Assembly: GCA_963760985.1 (NCBI GenBank)
Contig: CAVXFM010000007.1
Location: 62,001 to 126,000, forward strand
DNA: 64,000 bases
Source of the DNA: JACRDG01 sp963760985
GTDB taxonomy: Bacteria; Desulfobacterota; Desulfomonilia; Desulfomonilales; Desulfomonilaceae
Reading direction: 5' to 3'
The notes under the pieces: model-generated
The model's input: only the letters and a program-made list of their open reading frames with translations
Database searches by the model: none
Told to the model about the DNA's origin: nothing
Position numbers and translations under genes: made by a program
Part shown: positions 9,475 to 20,580 of the stretch, piece by piece
How positions within the stretch are numbered: the first letter of the stretch is position 1
Layout: every line of letters begins with the position of its first letter

Positions 9475-12400
9475 ATGACAAAGGACACAGGTTCTGAGAT
9501 ACACATCTCCGAGCTTCGGGCGCGTGCTCAGTCCGCTTTGGCACAGAAGACATCTGATGTCAAGGACATATCTGCGTTGTCGCTCGAGGATCTCCAAGAA
9601 CTTGTTCAGGAGTTCCAGGTCCACCAGATCGAACTGGAGATGCAAAACGAGGAGCTTCGTACCGCCCAACTGGCCCTTGAAGATTTGAAGAACAGGTATC
9701 AAGACTTATACGACTTTGCCCCTGTCGGGTATTTGACGTTCAATGAGAAAGGGCTTATTCTCGAAGCCAACCTCACCGCAGCCCGTCTCTTGGGTGAAGA
9801 GAGACAGAGCCTGACAAAGATGTTTCTTTTCTCGCTTTCTCGCTCAAGGCTTCGGGGATTCCTTGCACCTCCACCTCCGAGAGGTCTTTGAGACCCAATC
9901 CAAGCAGACCTGCGAAATCAAGTTGGCCAAAAAAGACGGAACTCACCTCTACGTTCAACTGGATTCTGTGGCGGTGCAAGGTGAGAACGGGCAATTCAAC
10001 CAATGTCGAACAGTCCTGTCGGACATCAGCGAGCGTAAGAGAGCGGATGAGGCGCTGAAAGAAAGTGAAGAGCTTTACCGCGAACTGGTTGACGGCATCG
10101 ACGACCTCGTGTGTAAACATGACTTGCAGGGGAATCTCCTTTTTGTCAGCCAAGGCCCGGCCCGGTTGTTGGGTTATTCGAGCGACGAGATGGTCGGAAG
10201 CAATTTAGGCTCGTATTTGGCCCCTGAAGTCCGAGACCAGTTTCAGGAATATCTGGCTGCTCTTCGCAGGGACGGAGGAGCGAGTGGCTTGATGCCAATA
10301 CGGGCTAAGAATGGAGAGAGGCGGCTATGGGAATATCGCAATACTGTCCACGCTCAACATGGCGGTGAACCCATTGTCGTGGGGATAGCTCGTGACGTAA
10401 CGGAGCAGAAGCGCGCCGAAAAGGCTCTCCTCCAGACAGAGGCGAAATATAGGAGCTTGTTTGAGGACGCTCCTCTCATGTACGTGATCACGCGCAATGA
10501 AGGGGACGTGCCATACATCACCGACTGCAACCAATTCTTTCTCCGCACTGTTGGCTCGTCGCGGACGCGAAGTACTAGGACAGCCCCTCGGGAATTTCTA
10601 CTCACCTGAGTCGAGACAGGCCCTCTTTGAGGGCGGAGGCTACGGAAAGGCCTTGGATGGCCACTTCTTGATCGGAGAGCGGCAATTGTTGACTCACGAT
10701 GGCAAACTCGTTCCCACTCTTCTTTACACTTGCCAAGAGAAGGACGATCGAGGCCAGGTGATCGGCACACGTGCCATGTTTGTGGACATCACGGAACGCA
10801 AGAAAGTTGAGAAGGCCCTGCGGGATAGCGAAGAACGCTTCAGGTTGATTGTCGAGACCATCTCGGAAGTGTTCTGGATGGCCGACAGCGAAATCGGGAA
10901 AATGTTTTACGTAAGCCCAAGTTACGAGCGAGTCTGGGGGCGTTCTCGGATTAGCATGTACGAAAACCCCCGATCCTTTATCGATGCCATCCACGACCAG
11001 GATCGGAAGCGAGTGCTTGCCGACCTCGCAATCCAGAAAGCCGGACAACAGCCCTTGGACAACGAGTACCGCATAGTCAGGCCCGACGGCACCGTCCGGT
11101 GGATCTGGGACCGCGGCTTCCCGGTCCCGGATGGGACAGGAAAGATTTCACGGTACATCGGTGTCGCCCAAGACATCACTGAACGCAAGAAGATGGAAGG
11201 GGAGATAAGATCCAGCGTGGCCCGGCTAAAAGAGGCTCAACGTGTTGCCCGAATCGGCAGTTGGCAGCTGGATCTTCTCACGAACCAGCTTTCTTGGTCC
11301 GACGAAGTCTATCGGATGTTTGAAATTGAACCGGAGGAGTTTGGTGGGTCATACGAGGTATTTCTGGACTTGGTGCATCCGGAGGATCGAGAAAGAGTAA
11401 ATAGAGCTTACGTTGATTCTTTGGCACACAAGACGCCTTTTGAAATGACTCATCGCGTGCAGTTCCCAGACGGACGAATTAAGTATGTGCATCAGCGATG
11501 GGAGCATTCCTGCGATGCGGTAGGGGTTGTACTTCGGTCTGTGGGCACTGCACAAGACGTCACGGAGCTGACTCAGGTGCGACTTCGACTTGAAAGCGAA
11601 CGTGCCCAGCTGCGTACCCTAGTTGAGACCATTCCAGACCTCATCTGGCTCAAGGATCCCGACGGAGTTTTTCTGACCTGCAACCCTCGCTTCGAGAGCT
11701 TCTTCGGTGCCAAGAAAGCGGACATCGTCGGCAAGACCGACTACGACTTTGTCGCAGCTGGTCTCGCTGACTTCTTCCGCGAGAACGATCGCAAAGCCAT
11801 GGCAGCAGGCAAGCCCAGTATCAATGAAGAGTGGGTCACCTTCGCTGACGATGGCCACCGCGAGCTGTTGGAAACCATCAAGACGCCCATGTACGGCAGT
11901 GACGGGAGCCTGATAGGTGTGCTGGGAATCGCCCGCAATATCACCGCGGCAAGAAGAACAGAGGAATCTCACAAGCTTCTGGCCACAGCCATTGAGCAGG
12001 CTGCAGAAGCTGTGCTCATTACTGACCCGAAAGGGATTATCCAGTATGTCAATCCGGCCAAGGAGCGGATATCAGGGTATTCTAGAGAAGCACTGCTTGG
12101 GAAGAACCCGCGCATACTTAAGAGCGGTGAGCATGACCAGGATTTCTATAGGAACTTGTGGGCTACCATTTCTGCCGGGGACGTGTGGTCAGGTCGACTC
12201 GTCAATAGAACGAAGGACGGGCGTCTCTGCCACGAGGAGGCGACGATCTCACCTGTGAAGGACGCGTCGGGCAAGATTGTAAACTATGTTGCGGTGAAAC
12301 GAGATATCACCGAACATCTTGAGTTGTCGAAGCAACTTCAGCAAGCTCAGAAGATGGAAGCCATCGGCACTCTTGCCGGTGGCATTGCCCATGACTTTAA

Positions 12401-13472
12401 CAACCTGCTCCAGGTCACTCTCGGATATTCAGAGTTGCTCTTGTCGGAGAAGTCCAACAAAGATCCAGACTACGCGGATCTGCAGAAGATCCATCAAGCA
12501 GCTCGCAGCGGGGCTGAGCTGGTTACGAACCTTCTGACGTTCAGCAGGAAGAACGAACCCCAGCCCATCGCTATGGACCTTAACAAGAAGATTCGGCACG
12601 TAGAAAAGCTATTGCGTCGTACTATTCCCAAGATGATCGATATTCGAACGGATCTGGCGGATGATCTTGTGAGGATAAATGCGGACCCGGCTCAGATTGA
12701 GCAGGTCCTCATGAATCTCGTAGTGAATGCCAAAGATGCCATGGGAGAGCAAGGTTCCTTGACGATGAGAACGGAAACCGTCACGCTCGATGAGGAATAC
12801 TGTGGTTTTCACGTCGAAGCCACACCAGGGGACTACGTGTTGCTGTCCGTTTCCGATACTGGGCAAGGAATGGATACGGAGACCCTACGGCACATCTTCG
12901 AACCATTCTATACGACCAAAGATCTGGGCAGAGGCACCGGGCTGGGGCTGGCCATGGTGTACGGGATCGTCAAGCAACACGGCGGCCTCATTGACTGTTT
13001 CAGCGAAGTTGGAGAAGGAACGACGTTCAAGATCTACTTTCCTGCGCTTCCCTCCGAGGAGGAGCCTGCCGTCGATAAAACGGGCATCATGCCGGCGTTC
13101 GGAACGGAAACCGTGATGCTGGTTGACGACGAGGAGTTCGTGAGGGAACTAGGTGCAAGGATTCTGACCAAGCAAGGATACACGGTACTCCAAGCAGCAA
13201 ATGGCAAAGAGGCCGTCGATCTGTTCAAAAGAGAGCAGTCACGGATATCGCTGGTAATTCTTGACTTGATCATGCCGGAGATGGGCGGGAAGGACTGTCT
13301 CAAAAGCATTCTGGGCCTCGATCCGCACGTGAAGGCGCTGATTGCCAGCGGCTACTCGGCGGATACCTCGACAAAAGAATGCATTGGGCTGGGCGCAAAG
13401 GGATTCATCGCCAAACCTTTCAGATTCAAGGAACTGCTACAGCAGGTACGAAACGCGTTGGACGAGACCTGA
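9475..13472 (+). pseudogene. Multi-PAS hybrid sensor histidine kinase, two frameshifts
   Basis: About 1,330 residues if both shifts are corrected. After a short coiled N-terminus come seven PAS-type segments, each joined by a 'DITERK'-type linker. Then follow a HisKA domain with the phospho-acceptor His in GGIAHDFNNLL, a HATPase_c domain with N-box NLVVNAKDAM and glycine boxes DTGQGM and GRGTGLGLAMVYG, and a C-terminal receiver with Asp in VILDLIMPEMGG. No transmembrane segment is seen, so it is a soluble sensor. The frame is lost near 9850 and near 10560, both as +1 shifts; the last 970 residues are open and include all catalytic parts. The chosen ATG starts MTKDTGSEIHISELR. No output regulator is adjacent, so its signal and target are unknown. 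Confidence 0.85.
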
Positions 13473-13952
13473 TTGATATGACGCGGATCCTCTGCCCGCC
13501 TCCTTTGTCCTGTCATACACGTGAAAGCGCATCGGTATTAGCACACCGTAGCAGCTTGCATACTGAGCCTAATGATCCAGTGGAATCCGGTTATGCTTGC
13601 TACTGTGAAGGTAGAATTTTCCAAAGTGACCAAGGCATGGCATCTACGAGAACGTTTTGCACTTTCTTGAGACTCCTGCATACCGTATTCAGAAACCATT
13701 TTTCACGGATTGCCTCCCAGAGATGCTCTCCCTACACCGCTCTCCTCGATTCCTCAAGCATCCATTTATTCCGCATACTCTCCCATAAGGTCCAATTATT
13801 CAGGGAAAAACAACCGTTTCCGGACCGTTCAATGTGAAACCCTACACCATCCGACAGAAAACGAGGTGGCGGATCATGGGTGGTGACAACCGGTGTCGGC
13901 TATGGTAATAATCGGTGATCCATCAACTCTCCGCAATTCCAGGAGCACCCGT
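13473..13952. other. Intergenic stretch, nothing recognised
   Basis: No supported gene, RNA or repeat between the histidine kinase and the methyltransferase. Stops are frequent in all frames apart from one low-quality plus-strand frame. Confidence 0.4.
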
Positions 13953-14723
13953 ATGGCATCGTATGATTCGGACTTGGTTAAGGCGCATTACAGGAGCGAG
14001 GCCGAAAGAGCCGGAGACTCCCCTACCTTAACAATGGAAGACGAGCTTATAAGAGAAAAGGAAACACAGGTTATTCTGGACTTTTTTGCCATCCTACCTC
14101 CTCGGTTAAAAGTTGGCCAGTTGAGAGTTCTGGATTTGGGATGCGGCAACGGACACACTTTGAGCGGCTTGTCAAAATCTTATCCTCCATACGGTTACTG
14201 GGGGCTTGACTTTAGTGACGCTCTGTCTTTACCATTCGATGCCGACTTCTTTGACATAGTCAATAGTCAGCGTTGCCTTATCAATATCCTGGACCCTCAA
14301 CTTCAGGTGCAGGCGGTCCGAGGAATTCATAGAATAATGTCAACAGCCGGCCTATACCTGATGATAGAGGCTTTCACGGACGGATTGGCAAACCTCAACA
14401 AAGCGAGACAAGAATGCGATTTGGAGGAGATAACGGAGGCCTACCACAACATGTATCTAAAGAAAGAGAGCTTCTCCCGTGCAGTGGAAAGTCTCTTTTG
14501 CCGTATGGACGGGGCCCAGTTGAATTCTCATTTGGGCCCGGACCTGTTACCCTCCAATTTCCTTAGTTCTCATTATTATGTGTCAAGAGTCCGTTACCCC
14601 TTCATTGCACAGGTCAACTGGCGAAGGAATACAGAGTTCGCCACGTTTTTTTCCTTTTTGCCGCCCATAGGCGAATATTCACCAATTCAAGGCCATGTCT
14701 TGCGCAAAGTGGCCGGAATCTGA
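13953..14723 (+). CDS. Class I SAM-dependent methyltransferase with an apparent internal gap
   Basis: 256 residues; start chosen at the ATG with AGGAG seven bases upstream, giving MASYDSDLVKAHYRSEAERA. Motif I is VLDLGCGNGHTLSGLS, and the later SLPFDADFFDIVNSQRCLIN and IHRIMSTAGLYLMIEAFTDG match the usual post-motif-II and III regions. The end of motif I, WGLDFSDA, is followed directly by LSLPF. In typical relatives about 25-30 residues, including the strand and loop carrying the acidic residue that contacts adenine, lie between them. The reading frame is preserved. Fold and SAM binding are therefore doubtful. It lies just upstream of a sugar transferase, suggesting a surface-polysaccharide or glycolipid role. 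Confidence 0.75.
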   Translation: MASYDSDLVKAHYRSEAERAGDSPTLTMEDELIREKETQVILDFFAILPPRLKVGQLRVLDLGCGNGHTLSGLSKSYPPYGYWGLDFSDALSLPFDADFFDIVNSQRCLINILDPQLQVQAVRGIHRIMSTAGLYLMIEAFTDGLANLNKARQECDLEEITEAYHNMYLKKESFSRAVESLFCRMDGAQLNSHLGPDLLPSNFLSSHYYVSRVRYPFIAQVNWRRNTEFATFFSFLPPIGEYSPIQGHVLRKVAGI

Positions 14724-14808
14724 ACGGCTGCCTGTGTGACGGAGGTCCAAGGAAAGCTGCGCGACAAGTTATGCGAAGGACAAGGAGCGCGGTAGTGGGG
14801 CTGTCGGA

Positions 14809-15423
14809 ATGGAAAAGTCGCTTAAGAGGTTGATGGATCTTGGTGTCGCCTTGCTGGGACTTGTCCTGTTGTCGCCCTTGTATTGCGCAGTGGCTTTGAC
14901 AATCATTTTGATTGACGGGACTCCCGTATTATTTCGTCAGATTCGCCCCGGCCTACATGGAGATCCCATTACCGTGATAAAGTTCAGAACCATGAGTCGC
15001 TCTCGAGGCTTGGACGGAAAACTGCTGCCAGATTCAGAGAGACTTACTCGCCTCGGTCGGTTCCTGCGGAGAATGAGCCTCGACGAGCTTCCCCAGTTAT
15101 GGAATGTCGTGAAGGGGGAACTTAGTTTGGTGGGCCCGAGACCTCTTCTCATGGAATACCTTCCTCTCTATTCTCCCGAACAAATGCGTCGCCACGATGT
15201 CAAACCTGGGATCACCGGCTGGGCCCAGGTTAACGGTCGTAACGCAATAAGTTGGGAAGAGAAATTCCGCCTGGATCTCTGGTACGTTGATAACTGGTCG
15301 CTGATGCTGGATCTGAGGATTCTCGCGATTACTTTGCGGAAACTGGGACGGGCAGAGGGTATAACACCCGGTGATTCCGAGAATGTAGAGTTCTTCAGGG
15401 GGACTCAGAAACCGAGAGAATGA
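14809..15423 (+). CDS. Undecaprenyl-phosphate sugar-1-phosphate transferase (bacterial sugar transferase)
   Basis: 204 residues, the size of the minimal (PglC-like) monotopic phosphoglycosyl transferases. An N-terminal membrane helix (LMDLGVALLGLVLLSPLYCA) is followed by the catalytic region VIKFRTM, the MSLDELPQLWNVVKGELSLV segment, GPRPLLMEYLPLY, and KPGITGWAQVNGRN. The Asp-Glu pair of the DEL motif is the expected catalytic dyad. It would transfer a sugar phosphate from a UDP-sugar to undecaprenyl phosphate on the inner membrane, starting a glycan. The identity of the sugar cannot be read from sequence. It is complete and sits 85 bases after the methyltransferase gene. Confidence 0.87.
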   Translation: MEKSLKRLMDLGVALLGLVLLSPLYCAVALTIILIDGTPVLFRQIRPGLHGDPITVIKFRTMSRSRGLDGKLLPDSERLTRLGRFLRRMSLDELPQLWNVVKGELSLVGPRPLLMEYLPLYSPEQMRRHDVKPGITGWAQVNGRNAISWEEKFRLDLWYVDNWSLMLDLRILAITLRKLGRAEGITPGDSENVEFFRGTQKPRE

Positions 15424-15636
15424 GAGCCTGTAAAGAGCAGGCAAGGACTGGCGTACGCGTCCGGGTGACAAAGATACCGGGCGTAATACCAGTGTGCGCA
15501 AAAGCAAGTAAATGAGGCGCCGTGCCTCCAAAGCGCAGTCAGGCCGGCCACCACGAGGGGACAGCGATTGACTGTGAAGAAAAAACCCTGGTCTACCCTC
15601 AGGCCCGAGGATGGACTCAGTGGCAGCGGAACCAAA

Positions 15637-16967
15637 ATGACCAAGATACCGGTAGCGATCACGAAGTACGAAAAGCCAGGGGAATCGGTGCGAGAAGCCG
15701 TTGAACTGGCAGGAGGTCTGGGAGAACTTCCTCAGAACGCGAAAGTGTTCGTCAAACCGAACATCGTTCTGTGGAGCGACATCGAACCATTTCCCAAGTG
15801 GGGAATGATAACCACCTCTCGCGTCGTGGAGGACATGGTGGCGCTGCTGAAGGACCGAGGAATACAGGACATTGCGATCGGTGAAGGTCCTGTGCTTCTG
15901 GACCAGAGAGACAAGGATCTCGTACCTGCGGGCTTTTCAGGGACTTGGCTATGAGAGATTAAAGAAGCGCTACGGTGTGAAGCTCGTAAACATCCACCGC
16001 AGTTCGCTCCAGGAAGTGGACCTGGGCGATGGAATCAGGCTGGGGTTCAGTCGAGATTTTCTGGAACGTGATTTTGTGGTGAACCTCCCGGTAATGAAGA
16101 CCCACTCTCAGACCGTGGTAAGTCTTGGGATCAAGAACCTCAAAGGGGTCATTGCCATTAATGCTCGCAAGAAGTGCCATGCAGCGGATCCGGTAAAGGA
16201 TCTGCATTTCATGGTCGCCCGGCTGGCCCAGCGCCTTCCGCCTTCCTTCACTTTGGTGGACGGAATCTATACCAACGAGTGCGGACCGGGATTCGACGGC
16301 AAGATGCGACGGAGCGATCTGCTCGTGGCATCCCAGGACGTCCTTTCCGCTGACAAGGTCGGAGCCAGGCTGCTCGGGTACAATCCGTCGGACGTTCCGC
16401 ATCTTGTGCACGCAGCGGCCAATGCCAAGCGGCCGATAGACCTGTCCGACGTGGAACCCAAGGGGTCGAATATCGAGGATGTGGCTCTCAAGCTGCGTCA
16501 CAGCTTTCGAGTACAACGAGGGCGGCACCCTGCCGCAGTTCATGGCTCGAATGGGGGTCGCAGGTTTGTCCTTCAGGAAACCTGATACGACCCTGTGCAC
16601 GTACTGCTTCACCATGGCAGGACTGATCCTGGGTTCGATCGCGATGTCTTGGGAAGGCGTCCCATGGGATGAGGTGGAGGTCCTGACCGGCAAAGTCATG
16701 AAACCAACCCCGGGCAAGAACTGGACCATCCTCATCGGCAAGTGCATGTACCAGGCAAACAAGGACAATCCCGACATCCGTCATATGCTGGCAATCAAGG
16801 GCTGTCCTCCTTCGCGAGAGGGGGTAGTGAAGGCGCTTCATGCAGCCGGTATTCAGGTGGACCCCTTTCTCATTGAGCATCCGGAGAGTGCGCCGAGCCT
16901 GACTTCCCGGAAGTATGAGGGGAAGCCTGAGTTCGATGAGACCCTGTTCAAGGTCTCTGAGTTCTGA
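15637..16967 (+). pseudogene. DUF362-family protein, two +1 frameshifts
   Basis: Reading across two single-base shifts gives a continuous protein of about 443 residues. It contains NAKVFVKPNIVLWSDIEP, MKTHSQTVVSLGIKNLKG, GPGFDGKMRRSDLL and the cysteine-containing LCTYCFTMAG. DUF362 proteins are of unclear function and often occur beside iron-sulfur proteins. The first shift near 15930 is repaired by removing one G from GCGGGCTTTTC, and the second near 16510 by removing one C before GAGTACAACGAGG. The start ATG at 15637 gives MTKIPVAITKYEKPGESV; upstream in-frame codons look non-coding. Single-base errors at two places with otherwise clean sequence may be sequencing artefacts. Confidence 0.8.
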
Positions 16968-16974
16968 GATTCAG

Positions 16975-17325
16975 ACGTCTGCCCCTTCTCCTTGGCAATT
17001 ATTGTCACCTTCGAAACAAACTTCATTTCGGAAAGGTCCTTGCCGCGAACTAGATGGCTCTTCTCATCACCGCCGCCAAGGCCCCCCTTTGTTGAGTGAG
17101 ATAGGGAAGAGAAAGAGTTCTCCCTTTACGAACGGACCCTTGAGTTTGTTTATCTCCCTGAGAGCCGCTTCTTTTCCCTTTTCCTTTACCAGTAGGATTC
17201 TTTTCTCAACGAGGGCTTTGAACTCCGCTTCCTCCTCCAGGTTGCCTTTGACCTGGGCAAGAAACACCAGTACAGGCCAGCAGAGCGACAATGACCACGA
17301 TTGTCAATGCCATCGGTTTCTTCGT
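16975..17325 (-). pseudogene. Remnant of a secreted single-Cache domain protein, ACG at the start position
   Basis: An AAGGAGG is followed five bases on by ACG AAG AAA, then a signal-peptide-like PMALTIVVIVALLACTGVS. A frameshift leads to EFKALVEKRILLVKEKGKEA and INKLKGPFVKGELFLFPIS, which matches the single Cache domain pattern (KGPFVKGELY-like strand). A further shift gives HLVRGKDLSEMKFVSK, the usual continuation of that domain. The gene ends where the convergent DUF362 gene ends, so its 3' end appears lost. ACG where ATG is expected is the same change seen in the orphan NHLP precursor. It would have bound a small ligand in the periplasm. Confidence 0.6.
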
Positions 17326-17397
17326 AACGACCTCCTTATGTCCAATGGTGCGCTGTCGGCTTGCGTCTCCTCATTCCGATGCAGAATCACTCCTTTT

Positions 17398-18336
17398 CTA
17401 ACTCCCGCTCCTGTCTGCCCATTCCGGGAGATGCATCAGGGAACGCCAGTGGCGCGCGATATCTATGCGTCGGGCAATCCATACATGACCCTTCGTCCGC
17501 ACGTGTTCGAGAAACCTTTCGAGTCCTACAATACGGCCCGGTCGACCAATCAGCCGCGGGTGCAGCCCGACGGACATCATGGACCGATATTGATCGGCCT
17601 CGCGCCAGAGCGTGTCGAAGGCGTCGATGCAATACATTGCGAAGTCTTGAGCATGAACAAATGTACCACCGGACATGAAGCGCATATCGTTCGTATCGAA
17701 AGCGTAGGGAACAACAATGTGGTTATGGCCGACAATCTCCACCACATACGGTAGGTCGTCGTCATAGGCATCCGAGTCATAGAGGAATCCACCCTCCTCG
17801 ACCAGCAGCCGTCTCGTGTTGGGCGACGGGGCTCCCTTGGTATGCCAGCCCACGGGACGTACCCCCGTAGCCTTCCTGATGCAGTCGACGGCCTTGGCGA
17901 TTATCTCACGCTCGTGGGGCTCAGACATTTCTGCATGCCGCTCCCAACGATAGCTATGACATGAAATCTCATGGCCGCGTGCTACGACATCCTTGGCTAG
18001 CCATGGCGAACGTTCTATGGCTCGACCGGCGGCACTCACCGTGCAGGGCGCTTCGAAACGCTCCAGCATCGTCATTATTCGCCAGTATCCAGCGCGTGGG
18101 CCATAATCGAAATGTGACGCCAGACAATAGTTCGGCACTCCTTCCACCGGCTCGACAATTTCGTAAATGCTCTCATTACGCTCATCACCGTCGGCCACCG
18201 ACAGTTCCGACCCAGCCTCCACGTTCACAACGAGCGATACGGCGACGCGAGCGCCGCCTGCCCACTTGGGATCGGGAGGGTTGCCACCATAGCCACGGAA
18301 ATCACGGGGATTCGGAGATGCATCTTCAATGTTCAC
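17398..18336 (-). CDS. Polysaccharide deacetylase family protein, PuuE/allantoinase-like
   Basis: 312 residues from a GTG start at 18336 with GGAGG nine bases upstream; the frame is open further but lacks a better start. It contains the NodB-homology fold: FDYGPRAGYWRIMTMLERF, then GHEISCHSYRWERHAEMS with metal-binding His residues, WHTKGAPSPNTRRLL, and YDSDAYDDDLPY. The ordering and the RDFRGYGGNPPDPKWAGGAR N-terminus fit the PuuE-type, metal-dependent cytoplasmic amidohydrolases rather than chitin deacetylases. There is no signal peptide. Specificity (allantoin or another cyclic or acylated amide) cannot be told, and no purine-degradation genes are nearby. Confidence 0.8.
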   Translation of the reverse strand: MNIEDASPNPRDFRGYGGNPPDPKWAGGARVAVSLVVNVEAGSELSVADGDERNESIYEIVEPVEGVPNYCLASHFDYGPRAGYWRIMTMLERFEAPCTVSAAGRAIERSPWLAKDVVARGHEISCHSYRWERHAEMSEPHEREIIAKAVDCIRKATGVRPVGWHTKGAPSPNTRRLLVEEGGFLYDSDAYDDDLPYVVEIVGHNHIVVPYAFDTNDMRFMSGGTFVHAQDFAMYCIDAFDTLWREADQYRSMMSVGLHPRLIGRPGRIVGLERFLEHVRTKGHVWIARRIDIARHWRSLMHLPEWADRSGS

Positions 18337-18712
18337 GGTTTGTTTCCTCCGTTCTCGAAGGGCAATGCCGAAATTGGTATGTGGGAATTGTTCTGCGATA
18401 TCACAAACGGCTGTGGTTTTTGTCACAGATCCTGCTGTCCGAAGGATCTCGACCACCGGATAGGGTCGTTGTGCGGCCGGACACGGGCCAGCTCCCCCTA
18501 TTCCCACCTTCTTGCCAGATCAGTGGCACATTTTCTTGGATTCGAGCCTACCACTCCCGCAGCTCCGCCGTCAAACGCAATCTTGAGCGTGTGCCTTTAC
18601 CCAAACAAGGCCCGATAGTGATGGGCCAACGGGAACGGCGAGCCAGCAAGGAAAAGCCACCTCCAGCCCTGATCACGCGCTCGATGAGCCCTAACCTCCC
18701 ATTCGGCACCAT
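18337..18712. other. Intergenic stretch, nothing recognised
   Basis: This stretch between the deacetylase start and the IS1634 transposase end must hold the deacetylase promoter, but no gene or clear signal is seen. Confidence 0.35.
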
Positions 18713-20444
18713 TTAGGGTGAGTTTTGAGTAATTTTTGAGCACATCTTTTTGTGGCGTCTGGCTCTTGCCGGTGGTCTGGTGAAGACTTCTGGTGAGACC
18801 TCCAGGAGATTCAGGTACTCGATCTGGACAGGAGTCAGGGGTTTGGCGAGTCTCCGTCCTCCCAATGAGGTGAGCACGTAGATGCCGTTGAATTTGGTGG
18901 TCATCATGAAGGAGGTTGGCCTCGAGGTCTGCCGATTGACCCACCCCGTGACCCGCTGCTGATTCCGGGCCAGGTTCAAGCGCATGGTTCTCTCCATGAG
19001 CCGCCAGATCAATAAGGTGAGTATCAGCACCAGCCCAAGCGCCTCGAGGCGACGGGGCGATTTGAGAAACAAGGCATTCACGAACACAGGATCTTTAAGG
19101 AATCCGAAATTTCTCTCCACCATGTGCTGGTCCTTGTAGATGGAGAGAAGCTCTTTTGCCGGGATTGAGCCTTCCCCTTCTGAAAGGGTGTTACTCAGCA
19201 GTACAAAACATCCGGCTTCCTCCCGAGCGGCTTCAACGGTCTTCTGGTCAAGATGAAACCCCAGCTTGATGCAATATCTCGTGGTCTTGAGCGTACGGCT
19301 GCCATCGGCCTTGGGACGACCGGGTTGGTAGATCGGCTTGGGTTCGATCCAGAGAGCTACCTCGTGAAACAGGGCACCCGGATCAATCCTCTTGAGTGCT
19401 GCCTCAGCATCGGGACTGCACGCATACTCTATTTTCTCGACATGCTTCTTGAGCTGTTCCAGCTGTTCTCGATCTTTCTGGATCTGTTTACTGACCTTGT
19501 TCTGGCGGCGATCGTCAAGAGCGTCCGAATGAATGACCACGCCGCGGTAGTTGATATGGTGCAGCGTGACTACCGTCTCCCATGCCCTGTACCTGAGCGG
19601 GCTTACGGTTGCGGGTATCCGGTTCGACGGAGATGGCGCCGATCTCGGTCCAGTCCTGAGCGGCTATGGCACGAGAAATAGCATCCCGACATTCGTGATA
19701 GTTCATGGGGAGCCTGCTGACAAAGAGGAAACCGTTGTCCCAGTCGTCGATGAGCGCCAGGTTGGACTCGGTGACCAACGCTGCGTCAGCCACATAGATA
19801 AAGTCCTTGCGGCCCAGCTCCTTCATGCGTTTGACCATCTCAGGGATGAGGTTGCGATTGACAGTCTTATCCGACTCATTGCCGTCGATGAGCTTGGAAT
19901 AGATGGGGATGCCGTGATCCACACACAGAAGGCTGTGCACGATCTGTTTGAGATCAGGCCGATGGGCCTTGCTGAACCCGTTGGTAATGACAAAGGGCTG
20001 GTCGTGGTCTTCCCGGTCATAGAGGAGATACTCCCCGTACAGTGAGTGGCTGGTGGTGTCATGATGGACGTGGGAAAGATCGAGTTGAAAGATCTTCATA
20101 GCTCCGAGCACGACCGCAGTCAGAATTTTTTGAGTACCTGCATCTGTCAATCGTTCAAGGACTCGTCCGAGGGTGTAATCGGAAAGTTTCGCCAGAGGGA
20201 TGTTTTCTCCAAGCAAGAGTTCCACGTCTTTGTCGGCAAAGAATTCCCAGAGCCGAAACAGCGGACTCCTTCCCGAGAGCGCATCCAGAATCATGGCCAG
20301 CACCACGCGTCCGGGGCTGACTTCCATATCGCAATTGCACAATCGGTCGATACGCTCAACGAGCCCTATCCGCTCTGCATAGGCAGAAACAACGGGCAGG
20401 AACCGTACATCGGTAATCTGAAAGTCTGTGCCTTGCTCCTCCAT
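18713..20444 (-). pseudogene. IS1634-family transposase, one +1 frameshift
   Basis: The N-terminal part, from the ATG at 20444 (GGAGGAGG upstream), carries the DUF4277-type domain and the first catalytic part, with SHVHHDTTSHSLYGEY and FIYVADAALVTESNLALI. It loses frame near 19530. The second part continues with YCIKLGFHLDQKTVEAAREE, YKDQHMVERNFGFLKDPVFV (containing the catalytic Glu) and ALGLVLILTLLIWRLMER. Together they make about 577 residues, normal for IS1634. The shift lies within RNRKPAQVQGMGDG versus the resumed frame. Terminal inverted repeats were not resolved. Confidence 0.85.
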
Positions 20445-20580
20445 GGGAACCTCCTCCAAAAGGTCCCCCAGGTCTTATCACAAAAGGCATCTTTGTACAA
20501 GTCACAACCTACTGATATCATTAGTGGTCAAAAATCAAAATCACCTCAATCGAACGCCCATTGCTGCCGAACGCGAGCCT

